A DNA stretch of 64,000 bases from Paenibacillus andongensis (GTDB taxonomy: Bacteria; Bacillota; Bacilli; Paenibacillales; NBRC-103111): the NCBI RefSeq assembly GCF_025369935.1, contig NZ_CP104467.1:3541001-3605000 (forward strand). Direction: 5' to 3'. Shown piece after piece: positions 7,304-17,075 of this stretch (the stretch's first letter is position 1; each line of letters starts with the position of its first letter). Position numbers and translations under genes: made by a program. The notes beneath the pieces were generated by a model. It searched no databases. It was not told the origin of the DNA and saw only the letters and a program-made list of their open reading frames with translations.

Positions 7304-8539
7304 ATGAACAGAGTTGTAATTACAGGTATGGGCGTAGTTACTGCCCTTGGTCAAGATTTGGAAACGTTTTGGGGCAATCTGACTTCCGGTAAATCCGGAA
7401 TCAGTTTGATCGAGAATTTTGATGTTAGCGAGTATCCGACTCGTATTGCTGCTGAGGTTAAAGATTTTAATATTGAAGATTATGTCGATCGTAAGGATTC
7501 GCGTCGAATGGATCGTTTCGTTCAATTCGCTGTTGCTGGTGCGGTTAATGCGCTAAAAGACGCGAACTTGAATGTAAAGGAAGATACGGACCCTGAGCGC
7601 GTGGGCGTATCGGTTGGTTCAGGCATTGGTGGATTGAATACATGGGAAGAACAGCATAGAATTCTTTTGGAAAAGGGTCCAAAACGCGTATCTCCCTTCT
7701 TTATTCCGATGATGATTGCGAATATGGCGTCTGGTCAAGTTTCTATGATTACTGGAGCAAAAGGACCGAACTCCACGGCTGTTACTGCCTGTGCGACAGG
7801 AACTCACTCCATCGGTGATTCGTTCAAAATGATTCAACGCGGCGATGCTGACGTAATGATATGCGGCGGTGCTGAGGCAACGATTACACCGATTGGTGTG
7901 GCCGGCTTCTGTGCTTTGCGTGCGATGTCGACTCGTAATGAAGAGCCTCACTTGGCTAGCCGCCCATTTGATACAGACCGTGATGGTTTTGTCATGGGCG
8001 AAGGAGCAGGCGTGATGATTTTGGAATCGCTTGAACATGCACAGAAGCGTGGGGCACGCATCTATGCGGAAGTGATCGGTTATGGGATGAGCGGTGATGC
8101 TTATCACATGACAGATCCAGACCCGGACGGCGCAGCACGTTGTATGGTCAAAGCGATTAAAGACGCGGGCATTAGTCCAGAGTCGATTTCTTACATTAAT
8201 GCTCATGGAACCTCTACGCCAGTAGGTGATAAATCTGAGACAACAGCGATTAAAAAAGCATTAGGCGAGCACGCCTACAAAGTAGCTGTCAGTTCGACGA
8301 AATCAATGACAGGCCATTTACTTGGCGCTGCAGGCGGTGTAGAAGCTGTTATCTGTGGTTTAACTATTTCTAATAGCTTGATTGCACCGACGATCAATTT
8401 GGTCAACCAAGACCCAGAGTGTGATTTGGATTATGTGCCAAACACAGCTCGTGAAGCAAAGGTAGACATTGCGATGTCGAACTCGTTTGGCTTTGGTGGA
8501 CATAATGCAACGATTATCTTGAAAAGGTTTGAAGCATAA
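7304..8539 (+). CDS. fabF: 3-oxoacyl-ACP synthase II (FabF)
   Basis: A 411-residue KAS II elongation enzyme. The Cys-His-His triad is Cys163 (TACATG), His301 (NAHGTSTP) and His338 ([10 protein letters not shown]), and the glycine-rich end FGFGGHNA is typical. The GTG at 7295 belongs to the GAAGGTGG ribosome binding site, so the ATG at 7304 ([10 protein letters not shown]) is preferred. Length matches the roughly 413 residues of Bacillus FabF. It lies downstream of acpP after a weak terminator and upstream of rnc. Confidence 0.97.
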   Translation: MNRVVITGMGVVTALGQDLETFWGNLTSGKSGISLIENFDVSEYPTRIAAEVKDFNIEDYVDRKDSRRMDRFVQFAVAGAVNALKDANLNVKEDTDPERVGVSVGSGIGGLNTWEEQHRILLEKGPKRVSPFFIPMMIANMASGQVSMITGAKGPNSTAVTACATGTHSIGDSFKMIQRGDADVMICGGAEATITPIGVAGFCALRAMSTRNEEPHLASRPFDTDRDGFVMGEGAGVMILESLEHAQKRGARIYAEVIGYGMSGDAYHMTDPDPDGAARCMVKAIKDAGISPESISYINAHGTSTPVGDKSETTAIKKALGEHAYKVAVSSTKSMTGHLLGAAGGVEAVICGLTISNSLIAPTINLVNQDPECDLDYVPNTAREAKVDIAMSNSFGFGGHNATIILKRFEA

Positions 8540-8600
8540 TTTGCCTTCCTACGAAGAAAGATAACGGAATATCATTCTCTCTGGGTGGTGAAAAAAGGCA

Positions 8601-9302
8601 ATGAATCGTGATATCAAAGAGCTGCAGCAGCGAATAGGGATTACATTTCGTAAAAAAGAGCTGCTTCAGCAAGCTTTTACCCATTCTTCTTATGTCAATG
8701 AACACCGTATTGCTGGGCATAAAGATAACGAGCGTCTGGAGTTTCTAGGAGATGCTGTTCTTGAACTAACGGTTTCGGAATTTTTATATGATTCTTATCC
8801 AGGGCGTTCGGAAGGTGAATTGACGAAGCTCAGGGCGTCTATCGTTTGTGAGCCGTCACTTGTTACGTTCGCTGATGATTTGGATTTCGGTGCTTTTGTC
8901 TTACTTGGTAAAGGGGAAGAGTTAACTGGAGGGCGGTCTCGCCCGGCACTCCTCGCCGACGTTTTCGAGTCCTTTGTTGGGGCATTATACCTTGATCAAG
9001 GCTTGGATATCGTAAAAGGTTTTCTCAAAAAGCACGTTTTCGCAAAAATCTCCAGTGAAGGTAAATTGCTAATTATTGATTACAAGACTCTCTTGCAGGA
9101 GCATACCCAACATCACAACATGGGTTCATTGGAATACCGCATTGTGAACGAACGTGGGCCTGCTCATGAACGTGAGTTTGTAGCAGAAGTGCACATGGAT
9201 GCCGACCTTCTGGGAACCGGAGCAGGACGTTCCAAGAAAGAAGCGGAACAGCAGGCAGCTGCTGGAGCCTTGTCGAAATTAAATGTGACCGTTCAGCGGT
9301 AA
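8601..9302 (+). CDS. rnc: Ribonuclease III
   Basis: A 233-residue double-strand-specific endoribonuclease that processes rRNA precursors and structured messages. The nuclease domain carries the signature [14 protein letters not shown] (residues 43-56), with metal-binding acidic residues Glu44, Glu47, Asp51, Asp120 and Glu123. A double-stranded-RNA-binding domain occupies about residues 160-230, ending [13 protein letters not shown]. The start is preceded by a GGGTGGTG ribosome binding site. It closes the fab-rnc unit: a strong terminator follows immediately. Confidence 0.97.
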   Translation: MNRDIKELQQRIGITFRKKELLQQAFTHSSYVNEHRIAGHKDNERLEFLGDAVLELTVSEFLYDSYPGRSEGELTKLRASIVCEPSLVTFADDLDFGAFVLLGKGEELTGGRSRPALLADVFESFVGALYLDQGLDIVKGFLKKHVFAKISSEGKLLIIDYKTLLQEHTQHHNMGSLEYRIVNERGPAHEREFVAEVHMDADLLGTGAGRSKKEAEQQAAAGALSKLNVTVQR

Positions 9303-9319
9303 TGCATATGGCTTAAAGG

Positions 9320-9348
9320 GGCGGCTGCGGCCGCCTTTTTTGTTTTTT
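9320..9348 (+). terminator. Rho-independent terminator after rnc
   Basis: A GC-only 6-bp stem (9320-9325 with 9330-9335), 4-nt loop, flanked by AAAG on the left, then TTTTTT, G and TTTTTTT. Confidence 0.85.
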
Positions 9349-9370
9349 TCTCTTATTTTTATAAGGGATA

Positions 9371-9379
9371 TGTTACAAT
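9371..9379 (+). promoter_or_regulatory. Extended -10 promoter for smc-ftsY
   Basis: TG at 9371-9372, one base, then TACAAT at 9374-9379 is an extended -10 element; no recognisable -35 is at 17 +/- 1 bp. It lies between the rnc terminator and the smc ribosome binding site, 18 bp ahead of the smc start codon, so any transcript has a very short leader. Confidence 0.5.
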
Positions 9380-9397
9380 AATTTCTGAGGTGAGACC

Positions 9398-12300
9398 ATG
9401 TTTTTGAAACGGATTGAATTATCCGGGTTTAAGTCTTTCGCAGACCGTACGGAACTGGAATTTGTACGCGGTATTACCGCGGTTGTAGGTCCTAACGGCA
9501 GTGGAAAAAGCAACATTTCGGACGGTATCCGCTGGGTGTTAGGTGAGCAAAGTGCGAAGTCCTTACGCGGCGGTAAAATGGAAGATGTTATTTTTGCAGG
9601 CAGTGATGCGCGTCGAGCTGTCAATTATGGAGAAGTCTCGCTGACGCTGGATAATACGTCGCAATCGCTTCCACTTGACTTCAATGAAGTGACGGTTACT
9701 CGTAGAGTCCATCGCAATGGGGAAAGTGAGTATTTAATTAATAAGCAGCCCTGCCGTTTGAAAGATATTACGGAATTGTTTATGGATACGGGGATAGGGA
9801 AAGAAGCTTATTCAATTATTGGACAAGGTCGTATCGAAGAAATTTTAAGTACGAAATCCGAAGATCGTCGCGGGATATTTGAAGAGGCTTCGGGGATTGT
9901 TAAATATAAATCGCGTAAACGAGAAGCCGAGAAGAAATTAAGTGATACCGAGCAAAATTTGCTGCGGATTCACGACCTGGTTTCTGAGCTTGAGGATCAA
10001 ATTGGACCTCTACGTGAACAGTCTGAGAAGGCGACTCGTTATAAAGAGCTTCGGGAGACGCTCAAAAGCAGTGAGATTGCTATGTATGTACATCAAATTG
10101 ATCAGATTTATATTTCATGGAATGATGCGAAGCAGCTGCTAGAGAAGCTAGTCAAGGAACAAACAGAGCTTTCGACTATTGTGAGTCAGCATGATGCGCA
10201 CTTGGAGAAGCATCGGTGGGAGACTCGCAGATTAGAGGAGGAACTTGAAAAGCTTCAAGAAAGTCTGCTCCAGCTGAGCGAAGAATTCGAGAAGTGCGAA
10301 GGGCATGGCGAAGTGCTCAAAGAACGTAATAAGAATTATGTAGCTAATCACCAGCAGCTAAGCACTACAATCGCACTGCAAGAGCAGCGTAAAATAGATA
10401 AAGAAGATGAGCTGAGTGGGCAGCGGGAGAAAATCATCCAAATTGGCGCCCAGCTATTTGAGTTTCAAGCGAAGCTGACTGCAGAAGAACAGCGGTTACT
10501 TGGGGTTAACGGCGGTATCAGTTCCTCACCTGAAGACCAGTTGAAGGGCGAATTGTTGGAAACGCTAAACCGAATGGCTCAGGCGAGGAATGAGATTCGT
10601 TACGCTGAGCAGCAAACGGAAAGCATCGGTCGTCGTTTGGAAAGGCTTGATGAAGAACGTCAGAAGTGGGCGGAACAGCGTGAGAAAATTTTGATCCGTA
10701 AGCAAGAGTTGACGGCTAAATTGGAACAAACGGTTAGTGAAATTGAGAATGAACGACAAAGGTATGTGCAGCTAACCCAAAGCTTGAAAAGCAAGCAAGG
10801 GTTGCTCGATGAAGCGCAAGGCATGGTCCGCAAATGGGAGCAGAAGCTGGATGCGCTGACATCTCGCCGCGACACGATGAAAGAGATGGCCAACGATTAC
10901 GATGGCTTCATGCAAGGAGTTAAAGAAGTTCTTAAAGCGAAGAGCCGCAAGGATTTGCGTGGTATTCGCGGGGCCGTGGCCGAGCTTGTTAAGGTGCCGG
11001 CTGACGTTGAGATTGCGATTGAGACGGCGCTCGGCGGCGCCTTGCAAAATATCGTTGTCGAGACCGAAGCAGATGGGCGTGAAGCCATTGCCTTCTTGAA
11101 GCGCCGTCAAATGGGACGGGCTACGTTCCTGCCTATGAATGTTATTCGCGGCCGCTCGATTTCAGATCATGAGCTTCGTTCTTTGAAATCTTCCAAAGGC
11201 TTTGTCGGCCTTGCGGTTGATCTTGTTTCATTTGAGTCCACCTACCAAAACATCTTTTCAAGCCTGCTTGGCAATGTTGTTGTGGCGCAGAGTCTAGAAG
11301 ATGCGAACCATATTGCTGCTAAAGCACAGTATCGCTATCGGGTTGTGACGCTGGAAGGCGACGTTGTGAACCCTGGTGGTTCAATGACAGGCGGAAGCTT
11401 GCAGAAGAAATCAACGAATCTGCTTGGTCGTCAACGCCAAATTGAAGAGCTGGATGAGGAAATTAAAACTTCTGAGCAGCAGCTCAGCGGTTTGCGCAGC
11501 CAATCTAGTGTGATGAAGCGCGAGATTACGGATGATATGATGACGATTGAACAGCTCCGTCAGCAAGGTGAGCAAAAGCGTATCACCGAGCAGCAAATTC
11601 GGGCTGAATTGAATCCGCTTGAGTCTGAGAGCCGTACAGTCGAGGAACAGCTTACGTTGGATAGTCAAGATCGAGGCTCGCTGCTAGAAGAGCAGGCTGA
11701 TCTTGGACGGAAGAAAGTCGAGTCCGAAGCAGCACTGGCTGAACTGCAGCAAGAGGAAGCTTCATTGCAGCAAGCGATTCGTGACGCCGAGCACTCCCGT
11801 AAGGCGAGTGAGTCGGAAAAGGAAGAGCTGCAAAGCCAGTTAACAGATTTGAAGGTCAAGGTTGCTTCTATTTCACAAGAGAAACAGTCACTCCAGGATC
11901 AACAGCGTCGACTGCAGCAGGATCTTGGTGAAGTTGAGCGCGAGATGGAAATGAACCGCGGTCTGCTTGGGCAGCTGGAGCAAGATATGGCTGCACTTGA
12001 GCAAGAGACAGTACTACAAGTTGAATTACTAAACGATCTCAAGCTCAAAAAGCAGCAATGCTCAGAAAACATTGATTTCAAACGTGCTGAGCGAACGGAT
12101 TGGTTACATAAGCTCGAGCAAGAAGAGAATGAAACCCGGACACAACGCATTCAGCTGAAACAAGTTGAAGAGAGTCTGCATCAAACTGAGGTTCGTGTAA
12201 CTCGATTGGATGTTGAGCTAGAAAACTTGCTGAAGAAGCTAGGGGAAGAATATGAGCTTAGCTATGAGTTAGCTAAAGAGCGGTATCCAGTTCCTGAGGA

Positions 12301-12973
12301 TATCCAAGGTACGCAGGGCAGAGTGCGTGAACTTAAACGCGAGATTGCTTCGCTTGGTGATGTGAACCTTGGTGCTATTGAAGAATATGCGAGGGTCTCT
12401 GAGCGCTATGAATTCCTAGACTCTCAGAAAAACGACTTGATCGAAGCCAAAACGACACTTTATCAGGTCATCCGTGAAATGGATCAAGAAATGTCCAAAC
12501 GGTTTAAGACCACCTTTGATGCGATTCGCTCGCACTTTGGCGTCGTATTTGCAAAATTGTTCGGCGGTGGCCGTGCGGATTTGATTCTATCTGAGCCGGA
12601 GAATATGCTGGATACAGGTATTGAGATCGTTGCACAACCGCCTGGCAAAAAGCTGCAAAATCTTCAGCTTCTTTCCGGTGGAGAGCGGGCTCTCACAGCG
12701 ATTGCGCTGCTATTCTCGATTATCCGCGTAAAGCCCGTTCCATTCTGCGTACTTGATGAGGTAGAGGCTGCTTTGGACGAAGCGAACGTATCTCGTTTTG
12801 CCGAATACTTGCGTGAGTTCTCTGAAATGACGCAATTTATTGTGGTTACGCACCGTAAGGGGACAATGGAGGAAGCGGATGTGCTGTATGGGGTAACGAT
12901 GCAAGAGGGCGGTGTTTCCAAGCTCGTTTCCGTTCGTCTGGAGGATGAAGAAGCCGCCATGTCCGCATCATAA
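9398..12973 (+). CDS. smc: Chromosome segregation and condensation ATPase SMC
   Basis: A 1191-residue SMC, normal length. The N-terminal ATPase half has Walker A GPNGSGKSN (31-39). Two long heptad-rich coiled coils (about 170-500 and 680-1020) flank the hinge, recognisable by GAVAELVKVPADVEIAIETA and the GGSMTGGS strand near 655-670. The C-terminal half has the ABC signature LSGGERAL from residue 1092 and Walker B FCVLDE at about 1116. With ScpA and ScpB (not in this window) it loads at origin-proximal sites and extrudes loops to separate sister chromosomes. The ribosome binding site GAGGTGAG precedes ATG 9398. ftsY follows in the same transcript. Confidence 0.98.
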   Translation: MFLKRIELSGFKSFADRTELEFVRGITAVVGPNGSGKSNISDGIRWVLGEQSAKSLRGGKMEDVIFAGSDARRAVNYGEVSLTLDNTSQSLPLDFNEVTVTRRVHRNGESEYLINKQPCRLKDITELFMDTGIGKEAYSIIGQGRIEEILSTKSEDRRGIFEEASGIVKYKSRKREAEKKLSDTEQNLLRIHDLVSELEDQIGPLREQSEKATRYKELRETLKSSEIAMYVHQIDQIYISWNDAKQLLEKLVKEQTELSTIVSQHDAHLEKHRWETRRLEEELEKLQESLLQLSEEFEKCEGHGEVLKERNKNYVANHQQLSTTIALQEQRKIDKEDELSGQREKIIQIGAQLFEFQAKLTAEEQRLLGVNGGISSSPEDQLKGELLETLNRMAQARNEIRYAEQQTESIGRRLERLDEERQKWAEQREKILIRKQELTAKLEQTVSEIENERQRYVQLTQSLKSKQGLLDEAQGMVRKWEQKLDALTSRRDTMKEMANDYDGFMQGVKEVLKAKSRKDLRGIRGAVAELVKVPADVEIAIETALGGALQNIVVETEADGREAIAFLKRRQMGRATFLPMNVIRGRSISDHELRSLKSSKGFVGLAVDLVSFESTYQNIFSSLLGNVVVAQSLEDANHIAAKAQYRYRVVTLEGDVVNPGGSMTGGSLQKKSTNLLGRQRQIEELDEEIKTSEQQLSGLRSQSSVMKREITDDMMTIEQLRQQGEQKRITEQQIRAELNPLESESRTVEEQLTLDSQDRGSLLEEQADLGRKKVESEAALAELQQEEASLQQAIRDAEHSRKASESEKEELQSQLTDLKVKVASISQEKQSLQDQQRRLQQDLGEVEREMEMNRGLLGQLEQDMAALEQETVLQVELLNDLKLKKQQCSENIDFKRAERTDWLHKLEQEENETRTQRIQLKQVEESLHQTEVRVTRLDVELENLLKKLGEEYELSYELAKERYPVPEDIQGTQGRVRELKREIASLGDVNLGAIEEYARVSERYEFLDSQKNDLIEAKTTLYQVIREMDQEMSKRFKTTFDAIRSHFGVVFAKLFGGGRADLILSEPENMLDTGIEIVAQPPGKKLQNLQLLSGGERALTAIALLFSIIRVKPVPFCVLDEVEAALDEANVSRFAEYLREFSEMTQFIVVTHRKGTMEEADVLYGVTMQEGGVSKLVSVRLEDEEAAMSAS

Positions 12974-13005
12974 TTAGGTTGAATGTTATTTTATTAGGAG
13001 GAACT

Positions 13006-13998
13006 ATGAGCTTTTTTAAACGATTAAAAGAAAGCATTTCCAGTAAGGCCGAAGCGGTCACGAATAAGTTCAGAGAAGGACTAACGAAAACAAGGGACGC
13101 TTTCGTCGATCGTGTGGATGATTTATTTAGCCGCCGCAAGAAGATAGATGAAGATTTTTATGAGGAGCTTGAAGAAATTCTAATAGGCGCTGATGTAGGT
13201 GTGAATACAGTGCTTAAGCTAATCGATCAGCTGCGCGCCGAGGTGAAGAAACGCAAAATTGAAGATCCGGCGGAACTGCAACCCGTTCTTTCCGAAAAGT
13301 TGATTGAGCTGTTAAAGGGTGACGCTGATGCAGGACTGAAATTAAATCCAAATGGATTATCCGTCATTTTGTTTGTTGGTGTGAATGGCGTAGGGAAGAC
13401 AACGACAATTGGTAAAATGGCACATATGTTCAAATCTCAAGGGAAAAAAGTATTAATGGCTGCAGGCGATACATTTCGTGCCGGAGCAATTGAGCAATTG
13501 GAAACTTGGGGCCAGCGTGTTGGTGTGGATGTAATTAAACAGCAATCAGGCTCCGATCCTGCCGCTGTCATGTTTGATGCGGTCCAGGCTGCAAAAACGC
13601 GTGGTGTAGACATCTTATTATGCGATACGGCAGGACGTTTGCAAAACAAAGTGAATCTGATGGAGGAACTGAATAAGATCTATCGCGTTATCCAACGTGA
13701 GATTCCAGATGCTCCTCACGAGGTAATTCTCGTTTTAGATGCTACTACGGGACAAAATGCACTCAGCCAAGCGAAGCTTTTCGGTGATAAGACTGGTCTG
13801 ACAGGTTTGGTGCTTTCCAAGCTCGATGGAACGGCTAAAGGGGGTATCGTCGTTGCGATTCGTCAGGAGTTGTCACTTCCTGTGAAGTTCGTTGGCCTCG
13901 GTGAGAAAATGGATGATCTTCAGCCTTTTGATTCCGAGCAATTCGTGCATGCCCTTTTTGGTAAATGGATCGGCGAGCAAAAAGAAGAAAATGCTTAA
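13006..13998 (+). CDS. ftsY: Signal recognition particle receptor FtsY
   Basis: A 330-residue SRP receptor GTPase that docks the SRP-ribosome complex at the membrane translocon. Order: amphipathic, positively charged N-terminal helix (MSFFKRLKESISSK), helical N domain (about 30-110), then the G domain with G1 GVNGVGKTT (125-133), DTAGRLQNK and the TKLDGTAKGG-type SKLDGTAKGG. The acidic A domain of E. coli FtsY is absent, as in Gram-positives. An AGGAGG at 12996-13001 fixes the ATG at 13006. It follows smc after 32 bp and ends before a strong terminator. Confidence 0.97.
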   Translation: MSFFKRLKESISSKAEAVTNKFREGLTKTRDAFVDRVDDLFSRRKKIDEDFYEELEEILIGADVGVNTVLKLIDQLRAEVKKRKIEDPAELQPVLSEKLIELLKGDADAGLKLNPNGLSVILFVGVNGVGKTTTIGKMAHMFKSQGKKVLMAAGDTFRAGAIEQLETWGQRVGVDVIKQQSGSDPAAVMFDAVQAAKTRGVDILLCDTAGRLQNKVNLMEELNKIYRVIQREIPDAPHEVILVLDATTGQNALSQAKLFGDKTGLTGLVLSKLDGTAKGGIVVAIRQELSLPVKFVGLGEKMDDLQPFDSEQFVHALFGKWIGEQKEENA

Positions 13999-14022
13999 TC
14001 ATTTGTTTCATTGATGTATGAA

Positions 14023-14064
14023 AATTCTCCTCAGCCGTTTGTCGGTTAGAGGGGGATTTTTTTT
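14023..14064 (+). terminator. Strong rho-independent terminator after ftsY
   Basis: A 10-bp lower stem (14023-14032 with 14049-14058, two G-U pairs) stacks on a 5-bp upper stem AGCCG/CGGTT with a one-base bulge, followed by eight T residues. Confidence 0.9.
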
Positions 14065-14090
14065 GTTCTTAAACTGACAAGGTCAAATGC

Positions 14091-14119
14091 TTGACATTCA
14101 TCTTGGAATTCAGTATGAT
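14091..14119 (+). promoter_or_regulatory. sigma-A promoter for ylxM-ffh
   Basis: Perfect TTGACA at 14091-14096, a 17-bp spacer and TATGAT at 14114-14119 (5/6). It sits right after the ftsY terminator, separating the smc-ftsY transcript from ylxM-ffh-rpsP-khpA. Confidence 0.85.
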
Positions 14120-14168
14120 AGGTTTTGTTGTGCTGCTGTCAAGCGTGCAACCTTTACGGAGGTGGATC

Positions 14169-14519
14169 ATGTCGATCGATCAAATGCTTGAGAAAACGAA
14201 TCGCGTTAACTTGCTATTTGATTTCTATGAACCGCTGTTGACTGATAAACAGAGAACGTTCCTCCAACTGTATTTTCATGATGATTACTCGCTAGGAGAA
14301 ATCGCTGAGAATTTTGAAATTAGCCGCCAAGCGGTTTATGAACATATTAAACGAGCAGAGTCAACTCTTCAGGAATATGAGAGTAAATTGCATCTGGTAC
14401 ATAAGCACGAACAACGCATGAAGCTGCGTGCGGAACTGGTTCAGGTGCTTGAAGTTTGTGAACCAGAGCTAAAGAGGAAAACAACGGAACTTTTTGATAC
14501 AATAGTAGGGATCGATTAA
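14169..14519 (+). CDS. ylxM: YlxM family DNA-binding protein, SRP-associated
   Basis: A 116-residue helix-turn-helix protein encoded directly upstream of ffh in most Bacillota. The sigma-70 region-4-like HTH is clear: [27 protein letters not shown]. In Gram-positive cocci YlxM has been reported to bind SRP components; its general role is uncertain. The upstream in-frame TTG at 14091 is the -35 box and cannot be the start; a GGAGGTGG sequence just before ATG 14169 makes this the start. A second candidate ATG is at 14184 (MLEKTNRV), matching the Bacillus N terminus. Confidence 0.9.
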   Translation: MSIDQMLEKTNRVNLLFDFYEPLLTDKQRTFLQLYFHDDYSLGEIAENFEISRQAVYEHIKRAESTLQEYESKLHLVHKHEQRMKLRAELVQVLEVCEPELKRKTTELFDTIVGID

Positions 14520-14554
14520 AACATAGAAAAGTCCAGAAGCAGGAGGTGAAGCGC

Positions 14555-15913
14555 ATGGCATTTGAAGGATTGGCAAGCCGGTTGCAAAACGTTTTCGGTA
14601 AGCTGAGAAGCAAAGGTAAGCTGACGGAAGAAGATGTAGGCGAAGCGCTTCGCGAAGTACGATTGGCGCTGCTTGAAGCGGACGTTAACTTTAAAGTAGT
14701 TAAAGACTTTATTGCTAAGGTGAAGGAACAGTCCATCGGACAAGAAGTATTGAAATCTTTCACACCAGGCATGGTTGTTATCGATATCGTTAACAAAGAG
14801 CTAACAGCGCTTATGGGCGGTACACAAAGTAAGTTAGCTCGATCGAATCGACCGCCAACTATCATCATGATGGCTGGTTTGCAAGGGGCTGGTAAGACAA
14901 CAACCTCTGGTAAGCTAGCGAAGATGCTCCTTAAACAAAACCATAGACCGCTTCTTGTAGCCTGTGACATTTATCGTCCGGCTGCGATTAAACAGCTGCA
15001 GGTCCTTGGAGAACAGCTCAATGTTCCGGTATTTTCACTTGGAGATCAAGTAAATCCCGTCGATATTGCTAAAGCAGGGCTTCAGCATGCCAAGGATAAC
15101 GGTAATGATTATGTCATTATCGATACCGCGGGTCGTTTGCACATTGATGAAAATCTGATGGACGAGCTGAAAAATGTTCGAACTGCTGTTGAACCGGATG
15201 AAATCTTGCTCGTTGTCGATGCGATGACCGGTCAGGATGCAGTCAATGTTGCAGAAAGCTTCCATCAACAGCTTGAACTTACGGGTGTTGTGCTGACAAA
15301 GCTGGATGGCGATACCCGCGGTGGTGCGGCGTTATCAGTAAAAGCTGTTACAGGATGCCCAATTAAGTTCGTGGCTAGCGGCGAGAAAATGGATGCTCTA
15401 GAACCATTCTTCCCTGATCGTATGGCATCAAGAATTCTTGGCATGGGCGATATGCTTACCTTGATTGAGAAAGCGCAAGCCGGTATCGACATGGACAAGG
15501 CGAAAGAGATGGAGCGCAAAATGCGCAACGCCGAATTCACCTTCGAGGATTTCCTTGATCAAATGGAGCAAGTGAAGAAGATGGGGCCTCTGGATCAAAT
15601 TCTTGAAATGCTGCCAGGCGCGAATAAGATCAAGGGCATGAAAGATATGAAGGTTGACGACAAACAAATGGCACGTGTTGAGGCTATTGTGAAGTCGATG
15701 ACAAAAGAAGAGAAACGCAAGCCTGAACTTCTCAATGCGAACCGTCGCAAACGGATTGCTCAAGGCAGCGGAAACTCGGTGCAAGAGGTCAACCGTTTCA
15801 TCAAGCAGTTTGATGATATGCGCAAAATGATGAAGCAGTTTTCCGGCATGATGGGACCTAAAGGTGCCAAAGGAATGAAGAAGCTAGGCAAAGGATTTAA
15901 ATTCCCTTTTTAA
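14555..15913 (+). CDS. ffh: Signal recognition particle protein Ffh
   Basis: A 452-residue SRP54 homologue. N domain about 1-90; G domain with G1 GLQGAGKTT (108-116), the DTAGRLHIDE and TKLDGDTRGGAAL motifs; then the methionine-rich M domain from about residue 300, which binds 4.5S/6S RNA (scRNA) and signal sequences (RRKRIAQGSGNSVQEVN, then MRKMMKQFSGMMG). It directs nascent membrane proteins to FtsY. The AGGAGGTGA at 14541-14549 contains the upstream GTG, so ATG 14555 is the start. rpsP follows after 35 bp. Confidence 0.98.
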   Translation: MAFEGLASRLQNVFGKLRSKGKLTEEDVGEALREVRLALLEADVNFKVVKDFIAKVKEQSIGQEVLKSFTPGMVVIDIVNKELTALMGGTQSKLARSNRPPTIIMMAGLQGAGKTTTSGKLAKMLLKQNHRPLLVACDIYRPAAIKQLQVLGEQLNVPVFSLGDQVNPVDIAKAGLQHAKDNGNDYVIIDTAGRLHIDENLMDELKNVRTAVEPDEILLVVDAMTGQDAVNVAESFHQQLELTGVVLTKLDGDTRGGAALSVKAVTGCPIKFVASGEKMDALEPFFPDRMASRILGMGDMLTLIEKAQAGIDMDKAKEMERKMRNAEFTFEDFLDQMEQVKKMGPLDQILEMLPGANKIKGMKDMKVDDKQMARVEAIVKSMTKEEKRKPELLNANRRKRIAQGSGNSVQEVNRFIKQFDDMRKMMKQFSGMMGPKGAKGMKKLGKGFKFPF

Positions 15914-15948
15914 ATAAGTATTTTATTCTAAGTAGGAGGTGATTTTTC

Positions 15949-16221
15949 ATGGCAGTACGTATTCGTCTTAAACGTGTAGGCGCTCATAAAGCTCCTTTTT
16001 ACCGTGTGGTGGTTTCGGATTCCCGTTCCCCGCGTGATGGTCGTTTTATCGAAGAAATCGGTACTTATAACCCAATTGCTGAACCAGCAGCTGTAACTCT
16101 TGATGAGGAGAAAGCGCTGAAATGGCTTCAAACTGGCGCTCAACCGTCCGATACAGTTCGCAGCCTGTTCTCAAAAGCAGGTCTGATGACTAAGTTTCAC
16201 GAGCTGAAATTACAGAAGTAA
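15949..16221 (+). CDS. rpsP: 30S ribosomal protein S16
   Basis: A 90-residue small-subunit protein with the standard start [20 protein letters not shown] and the conserved [18 protein letters not shown]. An excellent TAGGAGGTGATT ribosome binding site precedes the ATG. It sits between ffh and khpA, as in most Bacillota. Confidence 0.98.
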   Translation: MAVRIRLKRVGAHKAPFYRVVVSDSRSPRDGRFIEEIGTYNPIAEPAAVTLDEEKALKWLQTGAQPSDTVRSLFSKAGLMTKFHELKLQK

Positions 16222-16247
16222 TCTGTTATCTTTCGGAGGGTGGGTTC

Positions 16248-16478
16248 ATGAAGGATCTTATCACCGTTATTGCTAAGGCTCTTGTCGATCATCCGGAAGA
16301 AGTACGTGTCGCTGTGGTGGAGAAAGATGACAAGATCGAGTACAGGCTTTCTGTCCACCCCGACGATGTCGGTAAAGTGATTGGCAAGCAGGGCAAGATT
16401 GCGAAGTCGCTCCGCACAGTTGTCACGTCGGCAGCAGTGAAAGAAACGAAACGGGTAGCCGTTGAAATCGTTTCATAA
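16248..16478 (+). CDS. khpA: KH-domain RNA-binding protein KhpA (YlqC)
   Basis: A 76-residue single KH-domain protein. The RNA-contacting GxxG loop is GKQG in VGKVIGKQGKIAKSL. KhpA pairs with KhpB/Jag (not in this window) and affects cell division and elongation in streptococci and clostridia. The ribosome binding site is CGGAGGGTGG. A perfect hairpin with a T-tract follows the gene, so read-through into rimM may be partial. Confidence 0.95.
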   Translation: MKDLITVIAKALVDHPEEVRVAVVEKDDKIEYRLSVHPDDVGKVIGKQGKIAKSLRTVVTSAAVKETKRVAVEIVS

Positions 16479-16485
16479 GAAACTA

Positions 16486-16513
16486 GGTTAGGATTTAGTT
16501 CCTAACCTTTTTC
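16486..16513 (+). terminator. Terminator-like hairpin between khpA and rimM
   Basis: Perfect 9-bp inverted repeat AGGTTAGGA/TCCTAACCT (16486-16494 and 16501-16509) with a 6-nt loop, followed by TTTTCTT. No good promoter is visible between it and rimM, so it may attenuate rather than end transcription. Confidence 0.7.
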
Positions 16514-16559
16514 TTGTATGGTTTTGAAGGTAAATTAATGTGGAGGTTGGCAAGCGCAT

Positions 16560-17075
16560 ATGAGCGAAAAACTTGTGACAGTTGGTCGAATTGTGAATAG
16601 CCATGGTATTCGTGGAGAGCTAAAAGTGGTTCCGGAAACTGATTTTCCTGAGCGTTTTGATAAAGGAAATGCATTGATTATTGTAGATTCTCAAAATAAG
16701 CAAACGCCGGTGACGGTGCAAACCTCCCGCTTACATAAAAATATGTTTATCTTGCAGTTTGTAGAGTTCTCTAATATTAATGATGTTGAGAAATTCAAAG
16801 GCTCACTCCTTAAGATTGAAGCGAAGGATCAGCAGCCTCTTGAAGAGGGAGAATACTATTATCACGAGATCATTGGCTGTAAGGTCGTTACGGAAGAAGG
16901 TCAAGAGTTAGGGCTTGTTTCTGAGGTTTTGACACCGGGTGCTAATGATGTATGGGTCGTTTCTTTGCCGAAAGGCAAACAGCTGCTGCTTCCTGTTATT
17001 GATGATGTGATACTTGATGTGGACATTGCCAACAAAACGATTCGTATTCATTTGATGGAAGGATTAATGGAATGA
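16560..17075 (+). CDS. rimM: Ribosome maturation factor RimM
   Basis: A 171-residue 16S rRNA processing factor that binds S19 and assists 30S head maturation. The N-terminal RimM domain starts [16 protein letters not shown]; the C-terminal PRC-barrel-like domain contains [11 protein letters not shown] and GANDVWVV. The start ATG follows TGGAGG at a longish 12-bp spacing. It overlaps trmD by ATGA, and their co-occurrence is the standard arrangement. Confidence 0.96.
   Translation: MSEKLVTVGRIVNSHGIRGELKVVPETDFPERFDKGNALIIVDSQNKQTPVTVQTSRLHKNMFILQFVEFSNINDVEKFKGSLLKIEAKDQQPLEEGEYYYHEIIGCKVVTEEGQELGLVSEVLTPGANDVWVVSLPKGKQLLLPVIDDVILDVDIANKTIRIHLMEGLME

Noticed and set aside
7619..8206. 195-codon minus-strand frame in fabF
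   Set aside because: Shadow of fabF; composition (Cys, His, Arg, Asn rich) is not protein-like and fabF is complete.
12979..13005. Upstream TTG start for ftsY
   Set aside because: It would place the AGGAGG ribosome binding site inside the gene; ATG 13006 fits the site and the family N terminus.
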